Of a stretch of 34,901 nt of DNA, positions 7,883-15,609 are shown in pieces. The DNA is from a virus, in IMG/VR virus record IMGVR_UViG_3300002460_000105, positions 1-34,901 of that record; one strand, given 5' to 3'. Position numbers and translations under genes: made by a program. A model generated the notes under the pieces. That model saw only the letters and a program-made list of their open reading frames with translations, was not told the DNA's origin and did not search any database. The stretch's first letter is position 1, and every line of letters starts with the position of its first letter.

Positions 7883-10313
7883 TTTTCTTGGCCTTGAGAG
7901 ATTGTTCGTGCTTGACCTTATCAGCCTGAATCTTCATGGCGTGCTTTGCCCGGTCTTCACCTAACTTCATCGTATGCTTAATTGCATCGGATTGCAAATC
8001 CTGGGCATGTTTTTCCTTCCCAGCCATAAAATCATGGGCATGAATGATGCTTTCCTCGGTCAGCCGCATCTTCTGAAGTTCAAGTTTCATCTGCTCAATG
8101 CGCTCACGGGAAGCCCGTTCAGCCTTGTTATCCTCGATCTGTTGTAGTTTGGAAGCCGCCGCAACCCTAGCCTGAAGTTCCTGAATCTCGGCCAGCTTGG
8201 CTTGGGCATCGGCCTTGGACTTGATGGCGGCAAAACGCGGGTCAGGCGGCGGCGGGGCAGGCTTCGGAAGAAACAATCCGGTCGGGTCAATGCCGGTAAT
8301 CCGCATAATGCGCTGATCGACCGCCATAGGATCGTACAATTGAGGCGAATCCTTCTGTAGAACCTTCAATGCCGTAGCCTTAGCGATTCTATGCAACGAA
8401 GTCGGATTGTTCGGGTCGGCCACCGGGACCAAATCACAATCGTTCAAAGCCTGAATGAATTGTTCCTTCTTCCATTCCTTTGCAGGTTTCTTGTTGTGCC
8501 GCCAGAACGCCTCCGGGTCTTCACGAAAGCGTTCTTTGAGAAGTTTGAACTCTCTAGCCTGAGCCGCATGAAGGTTTTTATGAACAGCATCCATGACTTT
8601 AGTGGCTTGCTCTATGAGGGCAAGCGTAGTCCCGACAGGAGCCTCCTGCTTTCCTTCACCTACGGCTATATCGGCAGTCCCACCAACACGCTGCCCGACT
8701 TCCTCGACATGGGTAATGAAGGCAACAAAGGCCGAACCCACATCCTTGTACGGAAGCGCCATTACATTGTCTTGAATTTTCCCAGTACCAATATCCAGCG
8801 GTATGCCGCCGCCAGGCGGAACCCGAAACTGATTTGTAAGTTGCCGCCCCAATTGTTTCGCATAGATAAATCCAGGGAAGTTGGCGAACATTCCTACATC
8901 TATGAGTTCACGCCAAGCTGCGGTAAGAGCATTCGTCGTATTGCCCAAGATATGAATTAAGCCGATTCCATAAAAACCAAGCCCGCGCACAAACGGAAAA
9001 TCAACAAAGTATTCTTTTGGAAGACACTGTTTATCATTCTTATCCCAATTGCGTCTGACTTCCAGAACCTGACTGCTTTCCTTATGAAGCGTAACCTTAT
9101 AGGGAAGTTGCAATCCGGTAGGCTCGCCCTTTTCCTTGTGCTCAAATCCCTGAATATCTAGTTCGCAATAGGTCTCATATATTTCCTGATCGGTGTCAGA
9201 CGGTCTCTGCATCGTCTGCGGTTTCACGCCCTGAATCTCGGCTACCTTCTGCTCCACTACAGTCGTTGAGGGGGACGATGCCGCAGCCAACAAAACATCC
9301 CTGTACGCACCGATCAATTGCATCCTTTTGAGAATTGACGGACGCATTTTGATCCGATGGGTAAGGCGTCCAACATTCCCCAAATCGCTGGCAGCATTTG
9401 ATACGATGATGTCAGCCGCATCGACGCTCTCCGAAACCGGCCTCTGGCGAAGCGGACAGTTATAGACTTTCTTGAACCCTGATCCCCCAAACCCGACATA
9501 GAACAGCATCCGGTCCGTATCTGGATAATATTCCGTTGCCGTCGACGTTAGGTAATGGTTCATGTCGGTTTCAAGAGCTTGGGCAAGTTCCTCGTTTTCC
9601 GACGACATGCCCTCAACCGGCCCCAGCGGTGGAGGCGGCGGTGGCATTGGCACTTGCGGGACCGGGCTTGGCACCGGCCCGTTGCCGCTCATCCCCGGCA
9701 TCGGTGGAGCGCCCATCTGCGGGGGCATCATCTGCGGCATTGCCGGTTCCATCGGAGGACCACCATTATGGCCCATCATCAATGGTCTTGGGGCTACCGG
9801 AGTGTCATTCCTGACTTTTACCGGGCCGGATGCTGGTAATAGTTCACCGCGAGCATTGGCCTGAAACCGAAGGACTGCCTCCAAAAGCAATGGATGTCTG
9901 ACGGTGGACATACCCTCCAATGGAGCGGAAGCGGTTCCGGTATCACTGCGCGGGTCTTCCAGCTTCAACCCAAGCAAGGTAATGCCGCGCGCTCTTGTCT
10001 CAAGCCATTCCTTGCGGGATTGATCTTCCAGATCAATGGCAGAAAGTAATTCGTTGGCAATTCTGGCAAGTTCACCTTCATCTATTTTCTCTACAAGATT
10101 CTCATAAAAACTGTCGCTTTTGTCTTTTCCCTTTGATAAATCCGGGTTGAGGTCTATGGAAACGGAGCCGTCTGGAAGTTCAATCTTCCGCGCCCCATCC
10201 TGCATCGAGACACCACCAGTAGTATCTTTCGGCAGCATCAGATCAATCGGATCAGGCAACGCTTCTGGGGCGGGTTCTGAGGGTATTAAAACTCTTGTGC
10301 GGGCTTGTGCCAT
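7866..10313 (-). CDS. Portal protein
   Basis: The 815-residue protein is the right size and position for a podovirus-type portal, the dodecameric ring through which DNA enters the head. Residues 80-165 include the helical segment leading to the LLEAVLRFQANARGELLPASGP region seen in this portal group. Residues 250-650 hold the core, with DTDRMLFYVGFGGSGFKKVY and FVRGLGFYGIGLIHILGN. Residues 690-815 are a long charged coiled-coil tail (the barrel/crown candidate). A Pro/Met/Gly-rich insertion at about 171-235 is unusual and probably a disordered loop. It lies 6 nt downstream of terL, the classical terL-portal order. Confidence 0.8.
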   Translation of the reverse strand: MAQARTRVLIPSEPAPEALPDPIDLMLPKDTTGGVSMQDGARKIELPDGSVSIDLNPDLSKGKDKSDSFYENLVEKIDEGELARIANELLSAIDLEDQSRKEWLETRARGITLLGLKLEDPRSDTGTASAPLEGMSTVRHPLLLEAVLRFQANARGELLPASGPVKVRNDTPVAPRPLMMGHNGGPPMEPAMPQMMPPQMGAPPMPGMSGNGPVPSPVPQVPMPPPPPPLGPVEGMSSENEELAQALETDMNHYLTSTATEYYPDTDRMLFYVGFGGSGFKKVYNCPLRQRPVSESVDAADIIVSNAASDLGNVGRLTHRIKMRPSILKRMQLIGAYRDVLLAAASSPSTTVVEQKVAEIQGVKPQTMQRPSDTDQEIYETYCELDIQGFEHKEKGEPTGLQLPYKVTLHKESSQVLEVRRNWDKNDKQCLPKEYFVDFPFVRGLGFYGIGLIHILGNTTNALTAAWRELIDVGMFANFPGFIYAKQLGRQLTNQFRVPPGGGIPLDIGTGKIQDNVMALPYKDVGSAFVAFITHVEEVGQRVGGTADIAVGEGKQEAPVGTTLALIEQATKVMDAVHKNLHAAQAREFKLLKERFREDPEAFWRHNKKPAKEWKKEQFIQALNDCDLVPVADPNNPTSLHRIAKATALKVLQKDSPQLYDPMAVDQRIMRITGIDPTGLFLPKPAPPPPDPRFAAIKSKADAQAKLAEIQELQARVAAASKLQQIEDNKAERASRERIEQMKLELQKMRLTEESIIHAHDFMAGKEKHAQDLQSDAIKHTMKLGEDRAKHAMKIQADKVKHEQSLKAKKNAPKS

Positions 10314-10318
10314 TCAAA

Positions 10319-11950
10319 TCATGCCGGATAAAGTGCCGATTGCCTTGGCTTATAGAGTAAATCTTGTTCTACATCAACCGCATGTTCTTCTCGTCGCAGC
10401 GCAAAGCCCATGTCCCTAAGGTAGCGCAGCCCCATAACAGCAGTGTCATGCAGATCGTCGTGAGAGCCGTGAGGAAACACAGCCATCTCATCAATGACCA
10501 TATCGGCAAAAGCTCGATCGGGTGCCCATACAATACCTTCCGACCAGATATGCTGAACGCTGTGGGTGCGAGCCACCTTGTCGCCGTATTTCTTGGGGTC
10601 GAAAAAGTGAATCCCAAACTTTCCTGTCGCTCCAACAAGCCGGTGGATTTCCTGCCCCGCCGATAGACCGGCAGCCTTGTTCTCGATCAAAAGGCCGTCA
10701 ATCTCAAAGCGAGGATGGCTGAACGGCTCTCCTAAGTGATTAAGTTCCCGTTTGTCTTTGGTGCAGACATCAATCACCTTCTGCACAAGATCATTGAATT
10801 GAAGACGGTCACGCCAAGCATAGATCAGCATCACTCTTGGGTTGCCATATTCATCCCGAAACAACCCCCAAATCGTCATGGCTGACGGGTCATTGGTTTG
10901 TTTCTCCGTATAAGCCGTATCGAGTGATGCGAGAATATATTCAAACGAAGGATATTTGTCTTCCGTCCATAACCGCCAGAAATCACGTTTAATGATAGAA
11001 CCGCCGCGTGGTTCTGGCGACTGCATGTACTGTGAAGCGATTGCGTATGGCCCCTTGTCGCGTCTCAAGTCCTCCCATACTTTAACTGGGAACCTCTCCG
11101 GCCAAGCAAGTTCATATTCTTCCTTGCGCGGGTCTTCCCACCTGATTTCATTATTATTTTCATCCAGACCAAGAACCGTCACGCAATGTCTTGAACTATC
11201 GTATTCCATTGGAATCATCAAATGTGTGTATCCCATTTCACGTGAAATTGCGACACCGCTGACATCATCTTCATGCAACCTTTGCTGAATGACTATGATC
11301 GCACTTTCCGCCTGATTATTGAGCCGGTCGGGGACAACTTCCGTAAACCACATATTGGTCGTGTTGCGGTTGGCCTCAGATTCCATCTCCATTGTATTAT
11401 TGGGGTCGTCGATGATGAAGCGATCCCCTCTCTCACCAACACCGATGCCTGCCACCGATGTAGCAAGCTTCCATCCAGTCTTATCATTGGCAAATTTGAT
11501 CTTAGTAAATTGCTCGCCTGAAATAGCAAAACGGTTCTTCCATAATTTTTGATACCTTCTGCTCACCACGACATTACGACAGCGCATATTATCCCGCTCT
11601 GTGAGCGAGTTGGAATAGGACGCACAAATATATCTCAGCCAAGGCATATCTTTCGGCCCCCACTCCCAAGCGGGCCAGAACACATCTGTCATCAAACTTT
11701 TCGTGAATCCTGGTGGCACGTTAATGAGAAGCCGTCTGATGTGACCGTAAGTTACGGCCTCTAAATGCTCCGCGACGGCTTCAATAGCCCATCCTCTGAC
11801 AAACGGGATTGCGGGTTCAACTACCGGCCATACATAGCTGGCGAATTCAATCAAACTGTTTTCATACCGCTCTGCTTCTTCTAGTTCTTTCAGACGAGCA
11901 CCAATCTTAGTCAAAAGTGCCAATTTGTTGCTATCCACAGGTATTGACAC
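10319..11950 (-). CDS. terL: Terminase large subunit (packaging ATPase/nuclease)
   Basis: The protein powers DNA packaging and cuts concatemers. Numbering from the upstream in-frame GTG (11959), the ATPase part shows a modified Walker A (VPPGFTKS, 81-88), Walker B (RFIIDDP, 180-186) and the coupling motif IVIQQRLHEDD (222-232). The nuclease part shows LASLDTAY (Asp347), LLIENKA (Glu426) and HDDLHD (500-505), the expected acidic metal-binding residues. The start chosen is the GTG at 11950, because GGTGG lies 5 nt upstream; the GTG at 11959 has no such site. Length (543-546 aa) is normal. It opens the minus-strand late operon and is transcribed away from the plus-strand sugar operon. Confidence 0.9.
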   Translation of the reverse strand: MSIPVDSNKLALLTKIGARLKELEEAERYENSLIEFASYVWPVVEPAIPFVRGWAIEAVAEHLEAVTYGHIRRLLINVPPGFTKSLMTDVFWPAWEWGPKDMPWLRYICASYSNSLTERDNMRCRNVVVSRRYQKLWKNRFAISGEQFTKIKFANDKTGWKLATSVAGIGVGERGDRFIIDDPNNTMEMESEANRNTTNMWFTEVVPDRLNNQAESAIIVIQQRLHEDDVSGVAISREMGYTHLMIPMEYDSSRHCVTVLGLDENNNEIRWEDPRKEEYELAWPERFPVKVWEDLRRDKGPYAIASQYMQSPEPRGGSIIKRDFWRLWTEDKYPSFEYILASLDTAYTEKQTNDPSAMTIWGLFRDEYGNPRVMLIYAWRDRLQFNDLVQKVIDVCTKDKRELNHLGEPFSHPRFEIDGLLIENKAAGLSAGQEIHRLVGATGKFGIHFFDPKKYGDKVARTHSVQHIWSEGIVWAPDRAFADMVIDEMAVFPHGSHDDLHDTAVMGLRYLRDMGFALRREEHAVDVEQDLLYKPRQSALYPA

Positions 11951-11972
11951 TATATCCACCGTATTATATAGA
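11944..11972 (+). promoter_or_regulatory. Promoter of the plus-strand sugar/accessory operon
   Basis: TTGACA (11944-11949) and TATAGA (11967-11972) are separated by 17 bp in the divergent region between terL and the first plus-strand gene. Predicted transcription starts near 11979, which favours the ATG at 11993 over the upstream GTG at 11975 as the first start codon. The same bases on the minus strand contain TATAAT (11968-11963), a possible -10 for terL, without a good -35. The two divergent promoters may therefore compete. Confidence 0.65.
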
Positions 11973-11992
11973 GTGTGTATAGAGAGTGGAGA

Positions 11993-12163
11993 ATGCCCAA
12001 ACGAACCTCTTGGTACTTGCGCATTGCGATTGAAACAGACGAAAAGAAGGCCATCAAGGCTTTGGCGGAAGCAGAGCTAAGATCGGTGTCGAACATGGTA
12101 GTAATGCTGCTCAAAGAAGCCTTAACGAAACGCAGGAATTTGTCAAAGGACAGCAAGCCATGA
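11993..12163 (+). CDS. Ribbon-helix-helix-type small DNA-binding protein
   Basis: The 56-residue protein starts MPKRTSWYLRIAIETDEKKA, with GGAG directly upstream and the predicted transcript start 14 nt before. The pattern is that of a ribbon-helix-helix protein: an N-terminal basic strand (SWYLRIAIE), a first helix (TDEKKAIKALAEAEL), a turn (RSVS) and a second helix (NMVVMLLKEALTKR). Such proteins are usually dimeric repressors. As the first gene of the operon it may autoregulate the promoter at 11944-11972 and affect terL. Its TGA overlaps the next ATG (ATGA). Confidence 0.65.
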   Translation: MPKRTSWYLRIAIETDEKKAIKALAEAELRSVSNMVVMLLKEALTKRRNLSKDSKP

Positions 12164-12324
12164 AATACCATGAACTCCTCGATCTTCGCCAAGAACTTTA
12201 CCAGATTGTAGAAATACGCAAGAAGCTAGGCGACTTCGATACCAACGCACCAGCTATCCGCATGGCGCTGGAAAGTTGTCTCGCCCTAACCCAACATATC
12301 CTCGACAGCACCAAAAAGAAATAA
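12160..12324 (+). CDS. 54-residue helical protein, unknown
   Basis: The start codon overlaps the preceding stop (ATGA at 12160-12163) and the frame ends TAA at 12322-12324, two bases before the next ATG, so coupling supports it as a real gene. The peptide starts MKYHELLDLRQELYQIVEIR and is predicted to be two amphipathic helices split by KLGDFDTNAP. It lacks a recognised motif. The small size and tight packing are typical of phage accessory genes. Confidence 0.55.
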   Translation: MKYHELLDLRQELYQIVEIRKKLGDFDTNAPAIRMALESCLALTQHILDSTKKK

Positions 12325-12326
12325 AC

Positions 12327-12506
12327 ATGATAAATTTAGAAGAAACTAAAGAAGAAATCATAGAAAAGATTATTTCTGCTCTTGCTGTTGATTGTGGGGA
12401 TCGCAGACTGGCAGAAGCAGCCTTTATTGGATTTACTCCGCTTCGTGGTGTTCTCATAATGCTCGAAGTCCTTGGGTTAATCAGATTCCGTAAACCAAGT
12501 AAGTAA
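12327..12506 (+). CDS. 59-residue protein, possible winged-helix-like
   Basis: The ATG at 12327 (MINLEETKEEIIEKIISAL) is preferred over an upstream in-frame start that would lie wholly inside the previous gene. The chain is helical with a C-terminal segment (FTPLRGVLIMLEVLGLIRFRK) reminiscent of the last helix and wing of small winged-helix proteins, but the match is too short to name a family. It lies between the 54-residue gene and the GNAT gene with only 2 and 5 nt of spacing. Confidence 0.55.
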   Translation: MINLEETKEEIIEKIISALAVDCGDRRLAEAAFIGFTPLRGVLIMLEVLGLIRFRKPSK

Positions 12507-12511
12507 CATAA

Positions 12512-13021
12512 ATGACCCCGGCCTTAACATCTGCTCATCTTGTCCTGCACCAGCAAACACCGGACTATCGCTTGTTGGCAGAATGGCTAAGCGATCCTGA
12601 TACAATGAAATATTCAGAACAACGCCACCGCAAGCATACATTCGTTAGTTGCCGACAGTATGTCAGATCATTTGACCACGAATCCAGCCATATCTGGTCA
12701 ATCTACAACTTAGACAAGGAATTTGTCGGAACCATTACAGCATACTGCGACCCATTCAACAAAATTGCCGACATGGGGGTTCTCATCGGCAAACCGTACT
12801 GGCAAAGGGGATACGGCAGAGAAGCATGGAAAGCCGTCATGGATTGGCTGTTTGAAACAGATCAGAACACCCGCAAGATCGAGGCTGGCTGCATGGCAAT
12901 CAATATGGCGATGCAAAAAATCTTCGACAAGACCGGGATGAAGTTGGAAAGCGAGCGCAAAAATCACTTCCTTTGGAACAATCAGATGGTCGGTCTGCTG
13001 CAATACGCGAGGTTCAAATGA
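12512..13021 (+). CDS. GNAT acetyltransferase, RimJ/PseH-like
   Basis: The 169-residue protein has GNAT features: a beta strand with FVGTITAYCDPF (71-82), then ADMGVLIGKPYWQRGYGREAWKAV, in which QRGYG (98-102) is the acetyl-CoA pyrophosphate loop. A C-terminal IEAGCMAINMAMQKIFDKTGMKLE is the usual 'N-x-x-(S/M)-x-x-(I/L)-x-x-K-x-G' motif. In nonulosonate clusters a GNAT enzyme (PseH or LegH type) N-acetylates the aminosugar intermediate after the dehydratase and aminotransferase steps. That is the most likely job here given the downstream genes. Substrate is inferred from context only. Its stop overlaps the next start. Confidence 0.75.
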   Translation: MTPALTSAHLVLHQQTPDYRLLAEWLSDPDTMKYSEQRHRKHTFVSCRQYVRSFDHESSHIWSIYNLDKEFVGTITAYCDPFNKIADMGVLIGKPYWQRGYGREAWKAVMDWLFETDQNTRKIEAGCMAINMAMQKIFDKTGMKLESERKNHFLWNNQMVGLLQYARFK

Positions 13022-13797
13022 CCGCAGCCAAAGTCAAGGAATTCTGGGACCAACAAGCCGAAACATTCGGTACGTCTGATTTAGCAACCGCGCCAGATCA
13101 TCACTATCGAGAACTAGAGATCAGCCGGATCAAAGAAAATCTCATTGATGGTGAACTTGTATTAGATATTGGTTGCGGCAACGGGTACTCAATAAAAAGT
13201 TTTGCAAAAGCTTTTCCAAAAATAACATTCTGGGGCGTAGATTATTCTGAAAGTATGATTAAAGAAGCCATTAAACGAAAAACTAAGAATACAAGTTACT
13301 TAGTAAAAGATGTTCTCAAACTTTCATGTTTTTCAGAAGCCCCGTGGGTCTATCTTTTCGACACCATCATCTCCGAACGATGTCTAATCAACCTGGCCAA
13401 TTGGGATGAACAGAAACATACCATCTTGGAAATGAAGAAAATCCTGAAACCGAACGGCAGGATCATCCTAGTCGAGAATACATTTGAGGGCCTTCAGCGC
13501 CTGAACGACCTACGCGAGAAATTCGGACTTCATCGTATCGAAGTCCGTTGGCATAACAAGTATTTGCCAGAAGATGAATTGATAGATTTTCTTGAGCGCA
13601 ACTTTACCATTTTTAAGATGGAAAATATCGGATGTTTTTTTTATTTAGTTTCACGAGTTATATATGCTACGTTAGCAAAGGTTGAGGGGAAAGAACCAGA
13701 ATACTCCCATCCCATCAATGAAATAGCTTCCAAACTTCCGTCTCTAGGAGACTATCATTTCTCTCCTAACTGGCTATTTGTTTTGAGAAACAAATGA
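13018..13797 (+). CDS. Class I SAM-dependent methyltransferase
   Basis: The ATG at 13018 overlaps the GNAT stop (ATGA), so it is chosen over an extension inside the GNAT gene. The 259-residue protein shows motif I ELVLDIGCGNGYS (46-58), a motif II-like FWGVDYSESMI, and a post-motif LFDTIISERCLINLANWDEQ corresponding to motifs IV/V. The C-terminal half contains LKPNGRIILVEN. Small-molecule or sugar O/N-methylation is likely in this operon; DNA methylation is unlikely because no (D/N/S)PP(Y/F/W) is present. The stop overlaps the next start. Confidence 0.8.
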   Translation: MTAAKVKEFWDQQAETFGTSDLATAPDHHYRELEISRIKENLIDGELVLDIGCGNGYSIKSFAKAFPKITFWGVDYSESMIKEAIKRKTKNTSYLVKDVLKLSCFSEAPWVYLFDTIISERCLINLANWDEQKHTILEMKKILKPNGRIILVENTFEGLQRLNDLREKFGLHRIEVRWHNKYLPEDELIDFLERNFTIFKMENIGCFFYLVSRVIYATLAKVEGKEPEYSHPINEIASKLPSLGDYHFSPNWLFVLRNK

Positions 13798-14444
13798 GAA
13801 AACAATCGACAGCCTTCTATGGTGGAGAAGGAGATAAATGGTATCAGCGTAACCGTAACAAAGTGCCCTATCCTCTTGGGGATGATCCGGTCACAGGGGT
13901 TATCGCCAATCTCAATATCAAGCCCAAAAAAGTTCTTGAGATCGGATGCAGCAACGGGTGGAGACTGGAAAAAATCAGGAACCTATATTCCGGTTTCAAG
14001 CCGGAAGTTGTTTGTTATGGCGTCGATCCGTCATTAGCCGCAATCACCGAAGGACAAAAATCATTCCCCAAACTGATTTTGCTGCGCCGTGACGCCGCCA
14101 ACTTGCCTCATCGTCAATGGGGAGGTTTTGATATTATCATTCATGGCTTCTGTCTATATTTATGCGACCGCGAGGACCTATTCAAGATCGCCTATGAATC
14201 TGACCACTTCCTGAAAGACGGTGGCTATCTGATTATTCACGACTTCTTCCCCAAGACGCCGTGCTCTGTCGTTTACCACCACAAGCCTTCCTTGCGATCC
14301 TATAAAATGGATCACTCACAGCTATTTCTGGCTAACCCCACCTACAAAGAAGTAGCCCGCTATGTGCCGGAAGATAACGACGAGATAGGCATTGTAGTCC
14401 TCAAGAAAGACTTGGCTTCTGCTTTCCCGCTGGTGGAACAATGA
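13794..14444 (+). CDS. Class I SAM-dependent methyltransferase, second
   Basis: The 216-residue protein carries motif I KVLEIGCSNGWRL (46-58), an acidic strand end at YGVDPSLAAI, and GFDIIIHGFCLYLCDREDL in the motif IV region. GGYLIIHDFFPKTP follows in the motif VI position. The pattern HDFFP...Y.MDHS..F resembles sugar or polysaccharide-associated methyltransferases. It is coupled to its neighbours by 4-nt overlaps on both sides, which places its product in the same pathway. Methylation of a nonulosonic acid or of a linked glycan is an inference. Confidence 0.75.
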   Translation: MRKQSTAFYGGEGDKWYQRNRNKVPYPLGDDPVTGVIANLNIKPKKVLEIGCSNGWRLEKIRNLYSGFKPEVVCYGVDPSLAAITEGQKSFPKLILLRRDAANLPHRQWGGFDIIIHGFCLYLCDREDLFKIAYESDHFLKDGGYLIIHDFFPKTPCSVVYHHKPSLRSYKMDHSQLFLANPTYKEVARYVPEDNDEIGIVVLKKDLASAFPLVEQ

Positions 14445-15361
14445 AAACTATTGGCGTTCTAGGTCTTGGCAGCATCGGGCTACGCCACGCCAAAAACCTG
14501 ATTACGCTTGGTCATAAGGTCATTGGGTATGATCCTGACGGCGCTCGCGTCAGTATGCTCATTGATGCTGGCGGTCAAGGAATGGATCCCAACTACAAGG
14601 TTTGTGAAGCATCCGAAGCGGTAATTATCGCAACCCCAAGCCAGAATCACTTCACGGACATGCAGGAAACCATCACTTCCGGCAAGCACATCTTTGTTGA
14701 AAAGCCAATTGCTACGACCGACCCAAGAGCCTTGATTGAACTAGCCCACGATAAAAGACTTACCATTTTCGTAGGTAATAACTTGAGGTTTCATGTCTGC
14801 GTAAAACAAGCCAAACAAATGCTGGGCATGGGAGCTATCGGTAATCCTATCTGGGCTTCCATTACCGTAGGTCAATTTACGGACAAGCCGACGTATCTTC
14901 GCGACGGGGTAATTTTTAACTGGGGTGCCCATGAAATTGATCTTGCGCTGTACCTCTTGGGACCAGCAAAAGTAAAAAATGCCAGAGTATCTCCATGGTT
15001 GCCACACCCACATATTCCAAGACAAGAAGTTTTAGCCGACATAGCCCTTGAACATTCTGGGGGAATTTGTTCAACGGTTCATTTAGATTATGTAACTCGC
15101 CCAGAAATCCGCGCTACAACAATCGTAGGAGACAAAGGACAACTCATTATTGATTTGGTTAACAACTGGATTTGTCTAATTGATCTTGACGGTAAGAAAA
15201 CAGATATGACGTTGAATAATTCTTGGGATGCTAATTACTTGGAGGAAATAAAAGCATTCTTGGACCGTATAGACGGCAAGCAAACACTTGGCGCTTCAGG
15301 AGAAGATGGATTACGCGCATTAGAAATATGCCTTGAGGTACGAAAACTAGCGGGGTTATAA
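14441..15361 (+). CDS. Gfo/Idh/MocA-family oxidoreductase
   Basis: The 306-residue protein has the N-terminal Rossmann motif GVLGLGSIGLRH (5-16), VIIATPSQNH (61-70) and the hallmark FVEKPIA (85-91), with the catalytic lysine at about 88. NWGAHEIDLALYLLG (160-174) provides the His of the active site. The C-terminal half is the usual alpha/beta substrate domain (GLRALEICLEVRKL at the end). These enzymes use NAD(P) to oxidise or reduce sugar hydroxyls. Members occur in nonulosonate and aminosugar clusters, where they precede an aminotransferase. Length is slightly below the 330-350 typical of the family. Confidence 0.8.
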   Translation: MKTIGVLGLGSIGLRHAKNLITLGHKVIGYDPDGARVSMLIDAGGQGMDPNYKVCEASEAVIIATPSQNHFTDMQETITSGKHIFVEKPIATTDPRALIELAHDKRLTIFVGNNLRFHVCVKQAKQMLGMGAIGNPIWASITVGQFTDKPTYLRDGVIFNWGAHEIDLALYLLGPAKVKNARVSPWLPHPHIPRQEVLADIALEHSGGICSTVHLDYVTRPEIRATTIVGDKGQLIIDLVNNWICLIDLDGKKTDMTLNNSWDANYLEEIKAFLDRIDGKQTLGASGEDGLRALEICLEVRKLAGL

Positions 15362-15363
15362 AC

Positions 15364-15609
15364 ATGACCAGCATAGAAAAAGTAAAGAAATATCTATTTG
15401 ATGCTTGCGAGATTCTAGGAGAAGGATCACTTCCTACCCAACTACAAACAATCCTAGCCGCACATATGATTTGTCTAGTAGAACAACAATGCGAAACCGA
15501 TAGTCTTCAAAAGAGAATGACAGAAACCGCAGAAAATATGTATAAATCAACAGAAAGTAGGTTGAAAAAATTAGAAGAAAAAGACGACGACGAGCCGAAA
15601 GTTAATTAA
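15364..15609 (+). CDS. Small charged helical protein, unknown
   Basis: The 81-residue protein starts MTSIEKVKKYLFDACEILG and is helical, with a C-terminal acidic coiled-coil-like tail (SRLKKLEEKDDDEPKVN). It is AT-richer than the flanking enzyme genes and has no sugar-enzyme motif. It lies 2 nt after the oxidoreductase stop and ends immediately before the next ATG. Like the 64-residue gene at 18477, it appears to be a phage-type small gene interspersed in the biosynthetic operon. Confidence 0.6.
   Translation: MTSIEKVKKYLFDACEILGEGSLPTQLQTILAAHMICLVEQQCETDSLQKRMTETAENMYKSTESRLKKLEEKDDDEPKVN

Noticed and set aside
11975-12163. GTG start giving a 62-residue ribbon-helix-helix protein
   Set aside because: The GTG lies upstream of the transcription start predicted from the TTGACA-17-TATAGA promoter; the ATG at 11993 fits better.
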